Shown: positions 1 through 8,828, counted from the stretch's first letter. The stretch: 64,000 nt of DNA from Fervidobacterium thailandense (GCF_001719065.1 NZ_LWAF01000003.1:1-64000); one strand, 5' to 3'. Program-made: numbers and translations. The notes: a model not told the origin generated them from the letters alone.

Positions 1-30
1 GTCTAGTGAATTTAGATGGAGGTGGACGTG

Positions 31-795
31 ATGAGAAGGACTTACGATGAAAGGTTGACGGTAAGACACCTTTTTGCCTTCCTCATCGTGCTCGCTGTAA
101 TCTTAACGGTTTCGGCAACAACGCGCGTTTATAAGGACGGCACGTTCTCTGGATTCTCCCAAGGTGACAGGTACGGGTACGTGAAAGTCGAAGTCACGGT
201 GAAGAACGACAAGATTGAAAATGTAAAGATCTGGGAATACGACGGCCTCGGGATCGAAAAACTGCCAGAAACATATGGTAAACGATTTCCTACCTTGTTT
301 GAGATGCACAAGGAGATGGTCAAAAGAATTGTCTCGAAGAACACCTGGGACGTTGACGTTTACACCGGTGCAACGATTTCCTCGAATAAAGTTCGAGAAG
401 CCGTAAAATTCGCGCTTGAGAGAGCGAAGGCTCAAGAGTCCAAACACAAATATTTCGATGGTACCTTCATGGGAACGTCAAATGTCACCGCACGTGGATA
501 TGGAATTGCATGGGTGACAATAAAAGACGACAAAATAATCAACGTTGTGCTCGAGGAGACAAGACCCAAAACACAAGATGGCAAGACGGTGCTTGATGAA
601 GCCGGGAGACCAGTGTTTGAACTCAAGCCGGCAGACTACCAATGGCAAGCTTACCACGAAGCGAAACGGGAGATGCCAAAGAGGTTTATAGAAAAACAAT
701 CCACAAAAGTCGACGTGTACACCGGTGCAACGAGTAGTTCGAGAAACTGGATCCAAGCTGTCGAGAAAGCACTTGAAGCAGCAAGTACGAAGTAA
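31..795 (+). CDS. Membrane-anchored protein with two FMN-binding (FMN_bind) domains
   Basis: A single N-terminal hydrophobic segment (about residues 14-31) is followed by two copies of an FMN_bind module. Each ends in the flavinylation motif D-V-Y-T-G-A-T-x-S-S, with the Thr-Gly-Ala-Thr near residues 112-115 and 231-234. In this family the last Thr receives FMN covalently from ApbE, and the protein moves electrons outside the membrane. An in-frame ATG lies at 16, but the ribosome site GGAGGTGG (18-25) overlaps it and sits well in front of the ATG at 31, so 31 is chosen. The gene is monocistronic here, closed by a terminator at 855-890. No ApbE or Rnf/NQR partner lies in the window. The family call is firm; the redox partner is unknown. 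Confidence 0.85.
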   Translation: MRRTYDERLTVRHLFAFLIVLAVILTVSATTRVYKDGTFSGFSQGDRYGYVKVEVTVKNDKIENVKIWEYDGLGIEKLPETYGKRFPTLFEMHKEMVKRIVSKNTWDVDVYTGATISSNKVREAVKFALERAKAQESKHKYFDGTFMGTSNVTARGYGIAWVTIKDDKIINVVLEETRPKTQDGKTVLDEAGRPVFELKPADYQWQAYHEAKREMPKRFIEKQSTKVDVYTGATSSSRNWIQAVEKALEAASTK

Positions 796-854
796 CGAAG
801 CACCGAAGCATCGACTCAGTAGAATGGGGAATAGTCAAACTGTTCAAAGTTATG

Positions 855-890
855 AAACTCCCGCTAATCCGCGGGAGTTTTTATTTTTTA
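855..890 (+). terminator. Intrinsic terminator after the FMN-binding protein gene
   Basis: A perfect 10-bp stem (855-864 with 871-880) and a 6-nt loop are followed by a T-rich run (881-889). It lies 60 nt after the stop codon and separates this gene from the xylose operon. Confidence 0.9.
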
Positions 891-959
891 ACCCCTCGCT
901 TGTGGCAAAAAATTTACAAAATTCTGAGAAAGCGAGAGAACAGATGAGTATAAATTGGC

Positions 960-984
960 AATTTCTTTCAGAAAGAAAGAAATT
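960..984. promoter_or_regulatory. Palindrome upstream of the xylose operon, candidate XylR operator
   Basis: TTTCTTTC-A-GAAAGAAA is a perfect 8+1+8 palindrome at 962-978. A longer version has arms of 10 nt at 960-969 and 975-984. It lies about 45 bp upstream of the likely -10 of xylF. The operon encodes its own ROK repressor, so this is the best operator candidate seen, but the assignment is inference. Confidence 0.4.
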
Positions 985-998
985 CCCCGTAAACTTAT

Positions 999-1027
999 TT
1001 TCCTTTTGAAAAAAATTTTGCTATACT
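999..1027 (+). promoter_or_regulatory. Probable promoter of xylFGHR
   Basis: An extended -10, TGC-TATACT, lies at 1019-1027. At 17-bp spacing the -35 position reads TTTCCT, which is poor. The transcript would start near 1034 and carry a leader of about 55 nt with a strong ribosome site (GGAAGGAGGG) before the ATG at 1088. Confidence 0.5.
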
Positions 1028-1087
1028 GGTGGTCGAAGAAATTGAAAATTGTTACTTCCCATACTTTTTGGAAGGAGGGCCTAAGTT

Positions 1088-2170
1088 ATGAGACACGTGG
1101 TACTTCGCGGTATTTTTCTCATGCTCGTTTTGTCAGCAGTTTTAAGCTTCGCGGTTGACATTGGTGTTGTTTTACCAACCAACGTTGAGCCCCGATGGGT
1201 GCAGGATGAAACAAGATTCAGGGAAGCACTGAAAGGGACCAAGTATTCAGTTGAGATTCTTTTTAGCCAGGGTTCACCAGCTAAAGAACGTGAAAATGTC
1301 GAAGCACTTATTGCTAAGGGAATCAAAGTACTTATAATTTGTCCACATGATGCCGTTGCAGCTGCTGCTTCAGCGGAACTTGCTAAGAAAGCGGGTGTCT
1401 ACGTCATCTCTTACGACAGGTTAATTATGAACACGGATGCAGTTGACTACTATGTTACCTTTGACAGCGTCGAAGTTGGAAGACACATGGGTAGATTTCT
1501 CGTCTCAAAAGTGAAACCTGGAACGAAGAACAATCCACTGTACCTTTATGCTGGTGCACTCTCTGATAACAATTCCTTCCTGTTTTTCCAAGGTGCTTGG
1601 GAAATCTTACAACCAAAAATAGCTGATGGAACATTCAGGATTATTAATTCAAGCGAAGCTGAAAAATTGAAAACCAAGAAGAATTTAACAAGAGATGAAA
1701 TGGCCAGGATAATTTCTCAGGTAACAACGAACTGGGACTTCAACGTGGCAAAGAAAAAAGCTGAGGATGATCTAACAAAAGCTAAACCTACTGACAAAGG
1801 AACGGTGTACATACTTGCTCCGAACGACGGTACCGCCAGAGCAATAGCCGATGCATTCAGGGCTGACAAAGCGGTAAAAGAGTACTTTATCACCGGCCAA
1901 GATGCTGAGAAAGCATCCGTTCAATACATCATTGATGGCAAACAATCGATGACTGTTTTCAAAGATGTTCGTAAGTTAGTCAAAGATGCGCTCGCTGCTG
2001 CACAGTTACTCCTCGAAGGCAAAAAGCCAAATACCACCGCTACGTACGATAACGGAAAGAAGCTTGTACCTGCCATCCAGTCCGAAATCATTACCGTAAC
2101 GAAGGAAAATGTAAAATCAGTTCTTATTGACTCAGGTTACTATTCCGAAAAGGATTTCATTTGGAGATGA
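1088..2170 (+). CDS. xylF: D-xylose ABC transporter, substrate-binding protein
   Basis: A 360-aa exported sugar-binding protein of the XylF/RbsB type (periplasmic-binding fold class I). An N-terminal signal peptide of about 20 residues (MRHVV...SFA) precedes a mature domain that starts with the typical V-x-L-P-T-N segment and carries an N-D-G-T-A-R-A-I-A-D-A motif late in the second lobe. It captures sugar outside the membrane and delivers it to XylH. ATG is preceded by GGAAGGAGGG. It is the first gene of xylF-xylG-xylH-xylR, and its mRNA 3' end carries a hairpin at 2225-2252. Xylose is the most likely ligand from family and gene order; a related pentose cannot be excluded. Confidence 0.88.
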   Translation: MRHVVLRGIFLMLVLSAVLSFAVDIGVVLPTNVEPRWVQDETRFREALKGTKYSVEILFSQGSPAKERENVEALIAKGIKVLIICPHDAVAAAASAELAKKAGVYVISYDRLIMNTDAVDYYVTFDSVEVGRHMGRFLVSKVKPGTKNNPLYLYAGALSDNNSFLFFQGAWEILQPKIADGTFRIINSSEAEKLKTKKNLTRDEMARIISQVTTNWDFNVAKKKAEDDLTKAKPTDKGTVYILAPNDGTARAIADAFRADKAVKEYFITGQDAEKASVQYIIDGKQSMTVFKDVRKLVKDALAAAQLLLEGKKPNTTATYDNGKKLVPAIQSEIITVTKENVKSVLIDSGYYSEKDFIWR

Positions 2171-2224
2171 CCGTTTTTCATTGGAAAGCTTCCCGATCAG
2201 AACCTTCTGACGTTCAAAATACGG

Positions 2225-2252
2225 GTAAGGTGGCGTGAAAGCGCCACCTTAC
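2225..2252 (+). other. Intercistronic hairpin between xylF and xylG
   Basis: A perfect 11-bp stem (2225-2235 with 2242-2252) with a 6-nt loop lies in the 121-nt xylF-xylG gap. No T-run follows, so it is not a standard terminator. Such hairpins often stabilise the 3' end of the upstream mRNA, which would favour excess binding protein over the ATPase and permease. Confidence 0.6.
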
Positions 2253-2291
2253 GTTAAGTAAATGGTGATATAACAGGGGTGGGTGATTGAA

Positions 2292-3815
2292 ATGGGCGAC
2301 TTTATTTTGGAAATGAGAGGAATAACAAAAGATTTTCCTGGTGTTAGGGCACTCGACAACGTTGAACTTAAGGTTAAGAGAGGGGAGATTCACTGTCTCG
2401 TTGGTGAAAATGGATCCGGAAAGTCTACGTTAATGAAAATACTCAGTGGCTTTTACCCATACGGTGAATTTCAGGGTCAAATAATTTTTGAAGGCAAAGA
2501 ACGGCGATTCAAAAACATTCACGACAGCGAAGCTGCCGGAATTGTAACCATATATCAGGAGTTAGCTTTAGTTCCTGAAATGACAGTATACGAGAACATA
2601 TTCCTTGGTCACGAAATACGGAACGGTCGATTTATTGACTGGAATAGAACGATAGCGGAAGCTAAGCGAGTTCTCCAAGAGCTAAAACCTGACCTTGACG
2701 TTTCCTTGAAAGTCAAAGATCTTGGAGTAGGTCATCAACAAATCGTTGAGATAGCAAAAGCATTGAGCAAAAATGTCAAGCTTTTAGTCCTGGACGAACC
2801 TACATCTTCACTTAACGAGGACGATAGCGAACATCTTTTAAGGATAATTAAAGAGTTAAAAAACAGAGGTATTACCTCCATTTTAATATCTCATAAGTTG
2901 AAAGAAGTTTTAGAGGTAGCTGACACGATAACGGTATTGCGAGATGGTAAGTTAGTCGCTCGTCTCGAACGCAAGGAGGATTTCAAGGAAAGTGTGATCA
3001 TAAAGCACATGGTTGGAAGAGAAATTGAAGACATTTACCCAAAGAGAAAGAAAAGGGAATTCGGAGAGAAAATATTTGAAATCAGGCATTGGAGGGCTTA
3101 CGACAAGAAACTGGAACGTTACGTAGTTAAAGAAGCTAATATGTACGTGAGAAAAGGAGAGATAGTCGGAATTGCTGGGTTGATGGGTTCTGGTAGAACA
3201 GAGCTCGCCCTGAGCCTTTTTGGAAACGTAAGGGACTACGTAGTTGATGGGGAAATGTACTTCGAAGGTAACAAAGTAAGATTCCAGAACCCGACAGAAG
3301 CAATAAAAGCCGGACTGGCTTATCTCTCCGAAGATAGAAAGGGAAATGGGCTAATTTTGAACTTTGACGTAAAAACGAATATAACAATAACGGGCTTGAA
3401 AAAATTGAAAAAGGGCTTATTTATTGATGAGAACAAAGAGATAAAAATTGCCGAAGGTTTCAAGGAAGCGTTAAGGATAAAGACATCCTCATTAGAGCAA
3501 AAGGTACTAAATTTAAGCGGTGGAAATCAACAAAAGGTAGCTATCGCCAAGTGGCTGTTTGTAAAGCCTAAACTTTTAATCTTAGACGAGCCAACCCGCG
3601 GAATAGATGTTGGTGCAAAATACGAAATTTACTCTTTGATGAATCAGTTGGTTGAAGAAGAGGGAATGAGTATAATTATGATATCTTCAGAACTGCCGGA
3701 AGTTCTTGGAATGAGCGACAGAATTTACGTGATGGCTGGCGGAAAAATCGTTGGTGAACTTGATCGTTCGGAGGCTACACAGGAAAAGATAATGGCTATG
3801 GCCATAGAATACTAA
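2292..3815 (+). CDS. xylG: D-xylose ABC transporter, ATP-binding protein (two ATPase domains)
   Basis: About 507 aa with two tandem ABC domains, as usual for XylG/RbsA/MglA. The first has Walker A G-E-N-G-S-G-K-S-T (near residue 37), and its signature region is degenerate (V-G-H-Q-Q). The second has a weakened Walker A (G-L-M-G-S-G-R-T-E) but an intact L-S-G-G-N-Q-Q-K signature and L-I-L-D-E-P Walker B; this asymmetry is normal for sugar importers. A GTG at 2283 is possible. The ATG at 2292 is preferred because GGTGAT (2282-2287) sits just before it and would overlap the GTG. XylH follows after 20 nt. Confidence 0.9.
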   Translation: MGDFILEMRGITKDFPGVRALDNVELKVKRGEIHCLVGENGSGKSTLMKILSGFYPYGEFQGQIIFEGKERRFKNIHDSEAAGIVTIYQELALVPEMTVYENIFLGHEIRNGRFIDWNRTIAEAKRVLQELKPDLDVSLKVKDLGVGHQQIVEIAKALSKNVKLLVLDEPTSSLNEDDSEHLLRIIKELKNRGITSILISHKLKEVLEVADTITVLRDGKLVARLERKEDFKESVIIKHMVGREIEDIYPKRKKREFGEKIFEIRHWRAYDKKLERYVVKEANMYVRKGEIVGIAGLMGSGRTELALSLFGNVRDYVVDGEMYFEGNKVRFQNPTEAIKAGLAYLSEDRKGNGLILNFDVKTNITITGLKKLKKGLFIDENKEIKIAEGFKEALRIKTSSLEQKVLNLSGGNQQKVAIAKWLFVKPKLLILDEPTRGIDVGAKYEIYSLMNQLVEEEGMSIIMISSELPEVLGMSDRIYVMAGGKIVGELDRSEATQEKIMAMAIEY

Positions 3816-3835
3816 GAGTAAGAGGAGGGCACATT

Positions 3836-5008
3836 ATGAGCTTTTTTGAAGAACTGAAGATTTTGGTCAAAAAGAATATCAGAGAATATGGTATGTATAT
3901 TGCGCTCGCAGTAATAATGCTTGTATTCACGATTCTCACCAAGGGACTCTTCTTTTCGTCGCGAAATCTAAGTAACTTATTTAACCAAATGGGCTACATA
4001 GCTGTTTTGGCAGTTGGAATGACGTTAGTAATTGTAATTCGTCATATTGATCTTTCAGTTGGTTTTATGGCTGGATTCCTCGGTGCTGTCGCGGCTCGAC
4101 TTTTAAAAGAGGGATTCCCGCTCCTTCCAACTATCCTTGTGGTATTGCTTCTTGGAACAATTTTTGGCTTGGTAAACGGTTTTTTGGTTGCGCAAGTTGG
4201 CCTTCCTGCCTTTGTTGCAACCCTTGCTGGAATGATGATATTCAGAGGAGCACTCTTACTTTTTACACAGTCAACTGGTACCATAATTGTTATGAACGAG
4301 AAATTCAACGCAATTGGAAATGGATACATTCCGGATCTAATTTCCCATGGAGGGGTCCACATTTTAACGATCCTGCTTGGACTTGCCGCGATCATAGCTT
4401 ACGTTATATCAGAAATTAGAACAAGAAAAAGTAAACAAAGTTACGGATTCGAAGTTCTCTCTACGAGAATGTTCGTTCTCAAAATTATCTTTGTAAGTGC
4501 CATAATCTTTTACGTATTTTGGACCTTGGCAAATTATAACGGTCTTTCCTGGACGTTGGTCATCACACTCTTAGTTACTTTTGTTTACCACATCTTAACA
4601 ACAAAAACCATTTTGGGAAGACACATCTACGCAGTCGGTGGAAATCCAGAGGCTGCACGTTTAAGTGGTATAGACGTGAAGAAAATAACACTATTTGTGT
4701 TCGGTTCTATGGGATTTTTGACAGCGGTGTCAAGTATTCTGTATACATCGAGACTTCAGTCAGCCACGCCTGATGCTGGAACTTTGTTTGAACTTGACGC
4801 TATCGCTGCCGCATACGTTGGTGGCGTGTCTGCCGCTGGTGGTGTTGGAAAGGTAGTAAATTCGCTTGTTGGAGCATTGGTTATGGCATCACTCATAAAC
4901 GGGATGAACCTTTTGGGTGTCGGTATATCATTACAGTACGTGATCAGAGGTCTTGTTTTGGTCGCAGCTGTAGTCTTTGACATAAGAACACGTAGTAAAG
5001 CAGTCTAA
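3836..5008 (+). CDS. xylH: D-xylose ABC transporter, permease
   Basis: A 390-aa polytopic membrane protein of the branched sugar permease family (XylH/RbsC/AraH), with roughly ten hydrophobic segments. The conserved G-G-N-P-E-A-A-R-L-S-G-I segment is the cytoplasmic loop that contacts the ATPase. A more hydrophilic stretch around residues 190-215 matches the longer XylH subgroup rather than the shorter RbsC. ATG has a clear GAGGAGGG site. It lies between xylG and the regulator gene in one operon. Confidence 0.9.
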   Translation: MSFFEELKILVKKNIREYGMYIALAVIMLVFTILTKGLFFSSRNLSNLFNQMGYIAVLAVGMTLVIVIRHIDLSVGFMAGFLGAVAARLLKEGFPLLPTILVVLLLGTIFGLVNGFLVAQVGLPAFVATLAGMMIFRGALLLFTQSTGTIIVMNEKFNAIGNGYIPDLISHGGVHILTILLGLAAIIAYVISEIRTRKSKQSYGFEVLSTRMFVLKIIFVSAIIFYVFWTLANYNGLSWTLVITLLVTFVYHILTTKTILGRHIYAVGGNPEAARLSGIDVKKITLFVFGSMGFLTAVSSILYTSRLQSATPDAGTLFELDAIAAAYVGGVSAAGGVGKVVNSLVGALVMASLINGMNLLGVGISLQYVIRGLVLVAAVVFDIRTRSKAV

Positions 5009-5023
5009 TCTTTGGGGGAGTTA

Positions 5024-6139
5024 ATGGTGAAAAAAATATTGCATTCGGAAATGAAGGAAAATAACTATACACTTATTCTTAGAAGCATCTTTCACAACAA
5101 ACGCATCGAGCGTGTAAATCTGGCAAAAGAAACTGGTTTGTCACCAAGTACGGTAACTCGGTGCGTTTCTAAATTGGTGGAAAAAGGATACATATTAGAA
5201 ACCGGTTTTTCCGAAGGTTTATCTTCCGGGCGAAAACCAATTAGCTTGGAGATAAACCCTGATGCAATTAGAGTTTTGTTGGTTGATGTTGGTGCACGTA
5301 TAACAAATTTTGCACTCGGTAAAGCTAATGGGTTAATTGAGAAACTCGAAAGTATTGCTACACCGATCACCTTCGAAGAACTTTTAAGAGAAGTGTATTA
5401 CCTACTGGACTGTTTTCGAAATATAGACATTATTGCATTTTCCATACCGGGGATGGTTGATGTAAACTCGAATAAAATTATCTTTGTTCCAAGCCGTGGA
5501 TGGAGAAACCTCGAGGTTTCCATTAGAGGTGTTGAGGTTTTTCTAGACAACGAAGCGAATCTGGCTATCATCGCCGAAGCGTTTAGTCACGAAGAAATAA
5601 GAAAGTCACAATGTTCAGTTTTTGTGACAGTAAGGGAGGGATTTGGGACAGGACTGTGGATCAACGGTAGGATATACAGGGGACCAAGTTACACGGCTGG
5701 TGAGTTTGGTCATACGACAATAGATGTCAAGAGTACAAAAACATGTCATTGTGGAAACAATGGATGCATCGAAGAATACACATCCGTGACAAGTTTTTTC
5801 AACACTTACGGTGAACACCTGAGAAGAGAAATTAATTCACTACTTCAAATGAGAGACAAAAAAATAGATGAGTACCTCGAAATCTTGGCCAGAGCAGTTG
5901 CGAATATAGTCAACGCCTTAAACCCTGAGTACGTGATCGTTGGTGGGGAATTGGCAGGTTTGAAGGATGAGTTCTACGAAGAGTTAGAAAGGCGTGTAAA
6001 AAAATACTCACTTTTCCCAGCTGCTCATATCTTAAAAGTTAAGCCTGCTACTTTCAAGACTGATACTTACTTGTACGGCGCGCTATATGCAGTTATTCAA
6101 GAAGTTTTTATTCCGAGAGTCATTGAGAGCATCAGCTAA
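5024..6139 (+). CDS. xylR: ROK-family transcriptional regulator, probable xylose repressor
   Basis: About 371 aa. An N-terminal winged helix-turn-helix (N-L-A-K-E-T-G-L-S-P-S-T-V-T-R, about residues 30-45) is followed by a ROK sugar-binding domain with the zinc motif C-H-C-G-N-N-G-C-I-E-E. The glucokinase-type D-x-G-G-T phosphate loop is replaced by D-V-G-A-R-I-T, so this is a repressor rather than a kinase. An upstream TTG at 5012 lies in front of the ribosome site GGGGGAG (5014-5020) and is rejected. ATG 5024 or GTG 5027 are both plausible. As last gene of the xylose operon it probably autoregulates it, with the sugar as inducer; the ligand is inferred from context. Confidence 0.82.
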   Translation: MVKKILHSEMKENNYTLILRSIFHNKRIERVNLAKETGLSPSTVTRCVSKLVEKGYILETGFSEGLSSGRKPISLEINPDAIRVLLVDVGARITNFALGKANGLIEKLESIATPITFEELLREVYYLLDCFRNIDIIAFSIPGMVDVNSNKIIFVPSRGWRNLEVSIRGVEVFLDNEANLAIIAEAFSHEEIRKSQCSVFVTVREGFGTGLWINGRIYRGPSYTAGEFGHTTIDVKSTKTCHCGNNGCIEEYTSVTSFFNTYGEHLRREINSLLQMRDKKIDEYLEILARAVANIVNALNPEYVIVGGELAGLKDEFYEELERRVKKYSLFPAAHILKVKPATFKTDTYLYGALYAVIQEVFIPRVIESIS

Positions 6140-6147
6140 AGCCATTA

Positions 6148-6831
6148 TCAGTGGGGATTTTCATTCAACGTGCCAGTTGCCTCACTCTCAATGATCGTGA
6201 ACGACCAAATCGGCCCGTCGGTTTGAGCGAGTTTGTCGTCCCGTGCTACGACCTGCCAATAATAAGTCACACCTGTTTTTAGTGTTCTTGGATCGAGAAC
6301 GAACTCGGTTTTCTGTACTCCGGATGCGACCAACTGCATGGATCCCATTTCGCCAAAGTACACATCGAAGCTCAGCTTGTCACCGTCCGGATCCTCGCAA
6401 CTCCAAGTTAGGAGCGTGGGAGTCTCGGTGAGGGTTTCTCCATCTTGAGGCGTTGGGCTGGATGGCTTCAACGGTGCATTCGTCGTCTTAAAACTCCAAA
6501 CGTCACTTTCGTATTTGCGCTTGTTTTTTGATATCGCAATGACCTTCCAGTTGTATGCCGTTGCGGGATGAAGGTCAGACACATCCACGAAGGTCTGACC
6601 TGTGATTTTCGTATAGGGAGTAAGCTTTTCCCCTTCACCGATGAAGACTTCAAAAGTATAATCTTTCGGATTTTTGGAAAACTGCCAACTGAGTTTTAAC
6701 TCGAGTGGTAAGTTTTTTGCCCCATTTTTAGGGGTTAGCAAAGTTACTTTTGGCTTGGAACATCCCTGAATGTGGAGTATTATAATTATCAGTGAAATGA
6801 TTAGCCAAAGAACTCGTAGCGGACTTCTCAA
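6148..6831 (-). CDS. Lipoprotein with two fibronectin type III-like domains
   Basis: A 227-aa predicted lipoprotein. The signal peptide ends in the lipobox L-H-I-Q-G-C, so Cys25 would be lipidated. Two Fn3-like repeats follow, each with the pattern L-S-W or L-T-W, then Y-x-F/F-D-V-F/Y, then A-Y-N-W-K-V or T-Y-Y-W-Q-V. The open frame extends upstream to 7038, into the neighbouring gene. The likely start is the TTG at 6831, which follows the ribosome site GGGGGGAT and a good promoter (6865-6893) and begins a clean signal peptide. Its stop lies 8 nt from that of xylR in convergent orientation with no terminator between. A cell-surface binding or structural role is likely; no enzymatic domain is seen. 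Confidence 0.7.
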   Translation of the reverse strand: MRSPLRVLWLIISLIIIILHIQGCSKPKVTLLTPKNGAKNLPLELKLSWQFSKNPKDYTFEVFIGEGEKLTPYTKITGQTFVDVSDLHPATAYNWKVIAISKNKRKYESDVWSFKTTNAPLKPSSPTPQDGETLTETPTLLTWSCEDPDGDKLSFDVYFGEMGSMQLVASGVQKTEFVLDPRTLKTGVTYYWQVVARDDKLAQTDGPIWSFTIIESEATGTLNENPH

Positions 6832-6864
6832 ATTTATCCCCCCAATTTGGCACCTTACAAGGAG

Positions 6865-6893
6865 ATTATACCACAAATAAACTGGGAAGTGAA
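6865..6893 (-). promoter_or_regulatory. Promoter of the Fn3-like lipoprotein gene
   Basis: On the minus strand, TTCACT (6888-6893), a 17-bp spacer and TATAAT (6865-6870), with an extended TGG before the -10. It points at the TTG start at 6831. Confidence 0.7.
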
Positions 6894-6896
6894 ACC

Positions 6897-7784
6897 TTGG
6901 AGGTATGTTGCATAGGCAAATTGAACGTGGACTACGTTTTCCCCGTAGAGGAATTGAAAATTGGCGAAAATCACAATTCTGAGACATTGCTCGTGAACTT
7001 GGGCGGTAAAGCAACGAACGTTGCAGTGGCTTTGTCAAAACTCGGTGTTGAAACCTGTCTGATCGTTCCTATCGGTGATGACGATGTTTCGACAATGGTC
7101 TCAAGAGTGATGTCCCATTTCCATATAGATTTTCGGCCGGTTGTCAAGCAAGGTGCGCGTACTGGTATGACCTTTGTTGTCGTCGAACCCAACGGCACTA
7201 ACACGATGTTCAACCACCTTGGGGCTAATTCTTTGCTAAGCGTTGAGGATCTGAAGGAATTTGAGAACATAATCAAGGCAAGTAAAATTGTGTACTTTCA
7301 AACAGGACTAAACATCAAGATACTTGAATACTTGCTGAGTCTGGACGTTCCCGTTTTCGTGGAGGCGTCGCATCGAGTTGAGCTGAGTATATTGAAGTAC
7401 GCGTTTGCCGTCTCGCTGAACGAATCGGAATTACTCGGGTTAACATCCTCGGGAACTCTGGAAGATGCCTTGCGGGTGTTGGTTAGTTGCGGAGTGAAGA
7501 AAATCTTCCTAAAAGTTGGTGAACGTGGTTCCTACTATGTGGAGAATGGTGTGCTCGTCTTCAAAGAGGCTTTCAAGGTGGATGTTGTTGATACCACAGG
7601 GGCTGGTGATGCGTTCAGCGCAGGTTGTATCTTCGGTATGCTGAAGGGATTACCGGAAGGTTCGATTCTCGAATTGGCCAACGCGTGCGGTGCCATCACG
7701 TGCACCAGGTTTGGTACCACGCTTGCTTTTCCCACGTTCGATGAGGTTGCTCGGTTTCTCGAGAACCAAAGGCATCAAAAATAA
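6897..7784 (+). CDS. PfkB-family carbohydrate/nucleoside kinase
   Basis: A 295-aa ribokinase-like kinase. It has the N-terminal G-K-L-N-V-D and G-G-K-A-T-N-V-A-V-A segments (PfkB signature 1) and the C-terminal D-T-T-G-A-G-D-A-F-S-A-G motif (signature 2, with the catalytic Asp and anion hole), and it binds ATP and a sugar or nucleoside. The best in-frame start is TTG 6897, which gives the expected short N-terminus; the ribosome site is weak. It is divergent from the lipoprotein gene with only 65 nt between them. Ribokinase, fructokinase or a nucleoside kinase are all possible; the substrate cannot be read from sequence. Confidence 0.8.
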   Translation: MEVCCIGKLNVDYVFPVEELKIGENHNSETLLVNLGGKATNVAVALSKLGVETCLIVPIGDDDVSTMVSRVMSHFHIDFRPVVKQGARTGMTFVVVEPNGTNTMFNHLGANSLLSVEDLKEFENIIKASKIVYFQTGLNIKILEYLLSLDVPVFVEASHRVELSILKYAFAVSLNESELLGLTSSGTLEDALRVLVSCGVKKIFLKVGERGSYYVENGVLVFKEAFKVDVVDTTGAGDAFSAGCIFGMLKGLPEGSILELANACGAITCTRFGTTLAFPTFDEVARFLENQRHQK

Positions 7785-7813
7785 AAAAGGTGAGGCAACG
7801 TTGCCCTCACCTT
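7775..7813 (-). terminator. Intrinsic terminator of the HD-minC-M42 operon
   Basis: Minus-strand stem AAGGTGAG / CTCACCTT (7806-7813 with 7787-7794), with further inner pairing of GCAAC/GTTGC, is followed by T-rich sequence. It lies just after the stop of the leftward M42 gene at 7824. On the plus strand the same hairpin follows the PfkB gene but has no good T-run. Confidence 0.8.
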
Positions 7814-7823
7814 AATAATCTCA

Positions 7824-8828
7824 TCAGTGTTCTTCTTCCAGAAACGCCTTTAATAATTTGACGGTGTTTTCGTAATCGGACTTTTTTATCACCGAAACCG
7901 GGCTGTGTATGTATCGTGCTGGAACCGAAACGACACCTGCGGGTATCCCGGTTAGTGCGTATCTCCTTGCATTGGTACCGCCAACAGTTCGCATTTTGTA
8001 CTGGAATGGAATACCATATTTCTTTGCAACCTCCACGAGTTTATCAAAGATGAATTTAGAGACAACATAACCGCTGTGCATGAATGTAATCGCGGGTCCA
8101 TCACCCAAGTGCGTTGACCATAACGGTTTTTCCAGCTCGGGGTCGTCACCACTTGTGGTAGTTTCCACCGCGATAGCCAGATCCGCTTTCAATTGTTCGG
8201 CAAGGATCGCCGGGCCCCTCAGGCCTGTTTCTTCCTGGACCGTGAACGCAAAATACACATCATGCTTGGTGTTTATCTCACTGTGAATTAAATCCATCAA
8301 GACACTACAACCGCATCTGTCGTCGAGCGCCTTAGCAACAACGAAATCACCAACCTCTTCGTAACTCGTAGCAAACGTCACTTGATCGCCGATTTTAACG
8401 ACCTTCTCCGCTTCGGCTTTCGACTTCGCACCTATATCGATTCTGAGTTCGTGGTACTTCGGTGTGTTCAAATAGCCATCCCTCTGGATGTGTATGGCTT
8501 TGTAACCAATCACACCCTCAACATCTTTTCCGACGATTACCTTTTTCCCAAGAACCACCCGTGGATCGACACCGCCAACCGGTGAGAAAGATAAAGTGCC
8601 ATCCTCGTTGATGTTCGTTACCATGAAACCCACTTCGTCCATGTGTGCATCGAGTAAAATCCGTTTACCCCTACCGCTCCCTTTCTTAAGCGCGATAAGG
8701 TTCCCTATTCGATCTACGAAGACTTCGTCAACTTTGTCCTTTATTTTTTCCCTGATAAATTCTCTAACATCATCCTCAAACCCAGATACTCCTTTCAACT
8801 CGGTCAGTTTTTTTAGAAATTCGAGCAT
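7824..8828 (-). CDS. M42-family aminopeptidase (first of a tandem pair)
   Basis: A 334-aa cytosolic metallo-aminopeptidase of the M42 (FrvX/PepA/TET) family. Metal and catalytic features are D-A-H-M-D-E-V-G (first zinc His), A-L-D-D-R-C-G-C (bridging Asp), Q-E-E-T-G-L-R-G (catalytic and zinc Glu) and the C-terminal Y-I-H-S-P. TET-type members form dodecamers that degrade peptides. The frame is open upstream to 8906, but the ribosome site AGGAGGG just before ATG 8828 fixes the start. It is the last gene of the HD-minC-M42-M42 operon, paralogous to its upstream neighbour. Confidence 0.88.
   Translation of the reverse strand: MLEFLKKLTELKGVSGFEDDVREFIREKIKDKVDEVFVDRIGNLIALKKGSGRGKRILLDAHMDEVGFMVTNINEDGTLSFSPVGGVDPRVVLGKKVIVGKDVEGVIGYKAIHIQRDGYLNTPKYHELRIDIGAKSKAEAEKVVKIGDQVTFATSYEEVGDFVVAKALDDRCGCSVLMDLIHSEINTKHDVYFAFTVQEETGLRGPAILAEQLKADLAIAVETTTSGDDPELEKPLWSTHLGDGPAITFMHSGYVVSKFIFDKLVEVAKKYGIPFQYKMRTVGGTNARRYALTGIPAGVVSVPARYIHSPVSVIKKSDYENTVKLLKAFLEEEH

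Noticed and set aside
796-1087. Riboswitch or small RNA in the 292-nt gap before xylF
   Set aside because: After the terminator, palindrome, promoter and ribosome site, no conserved RNA fold could be recognised.
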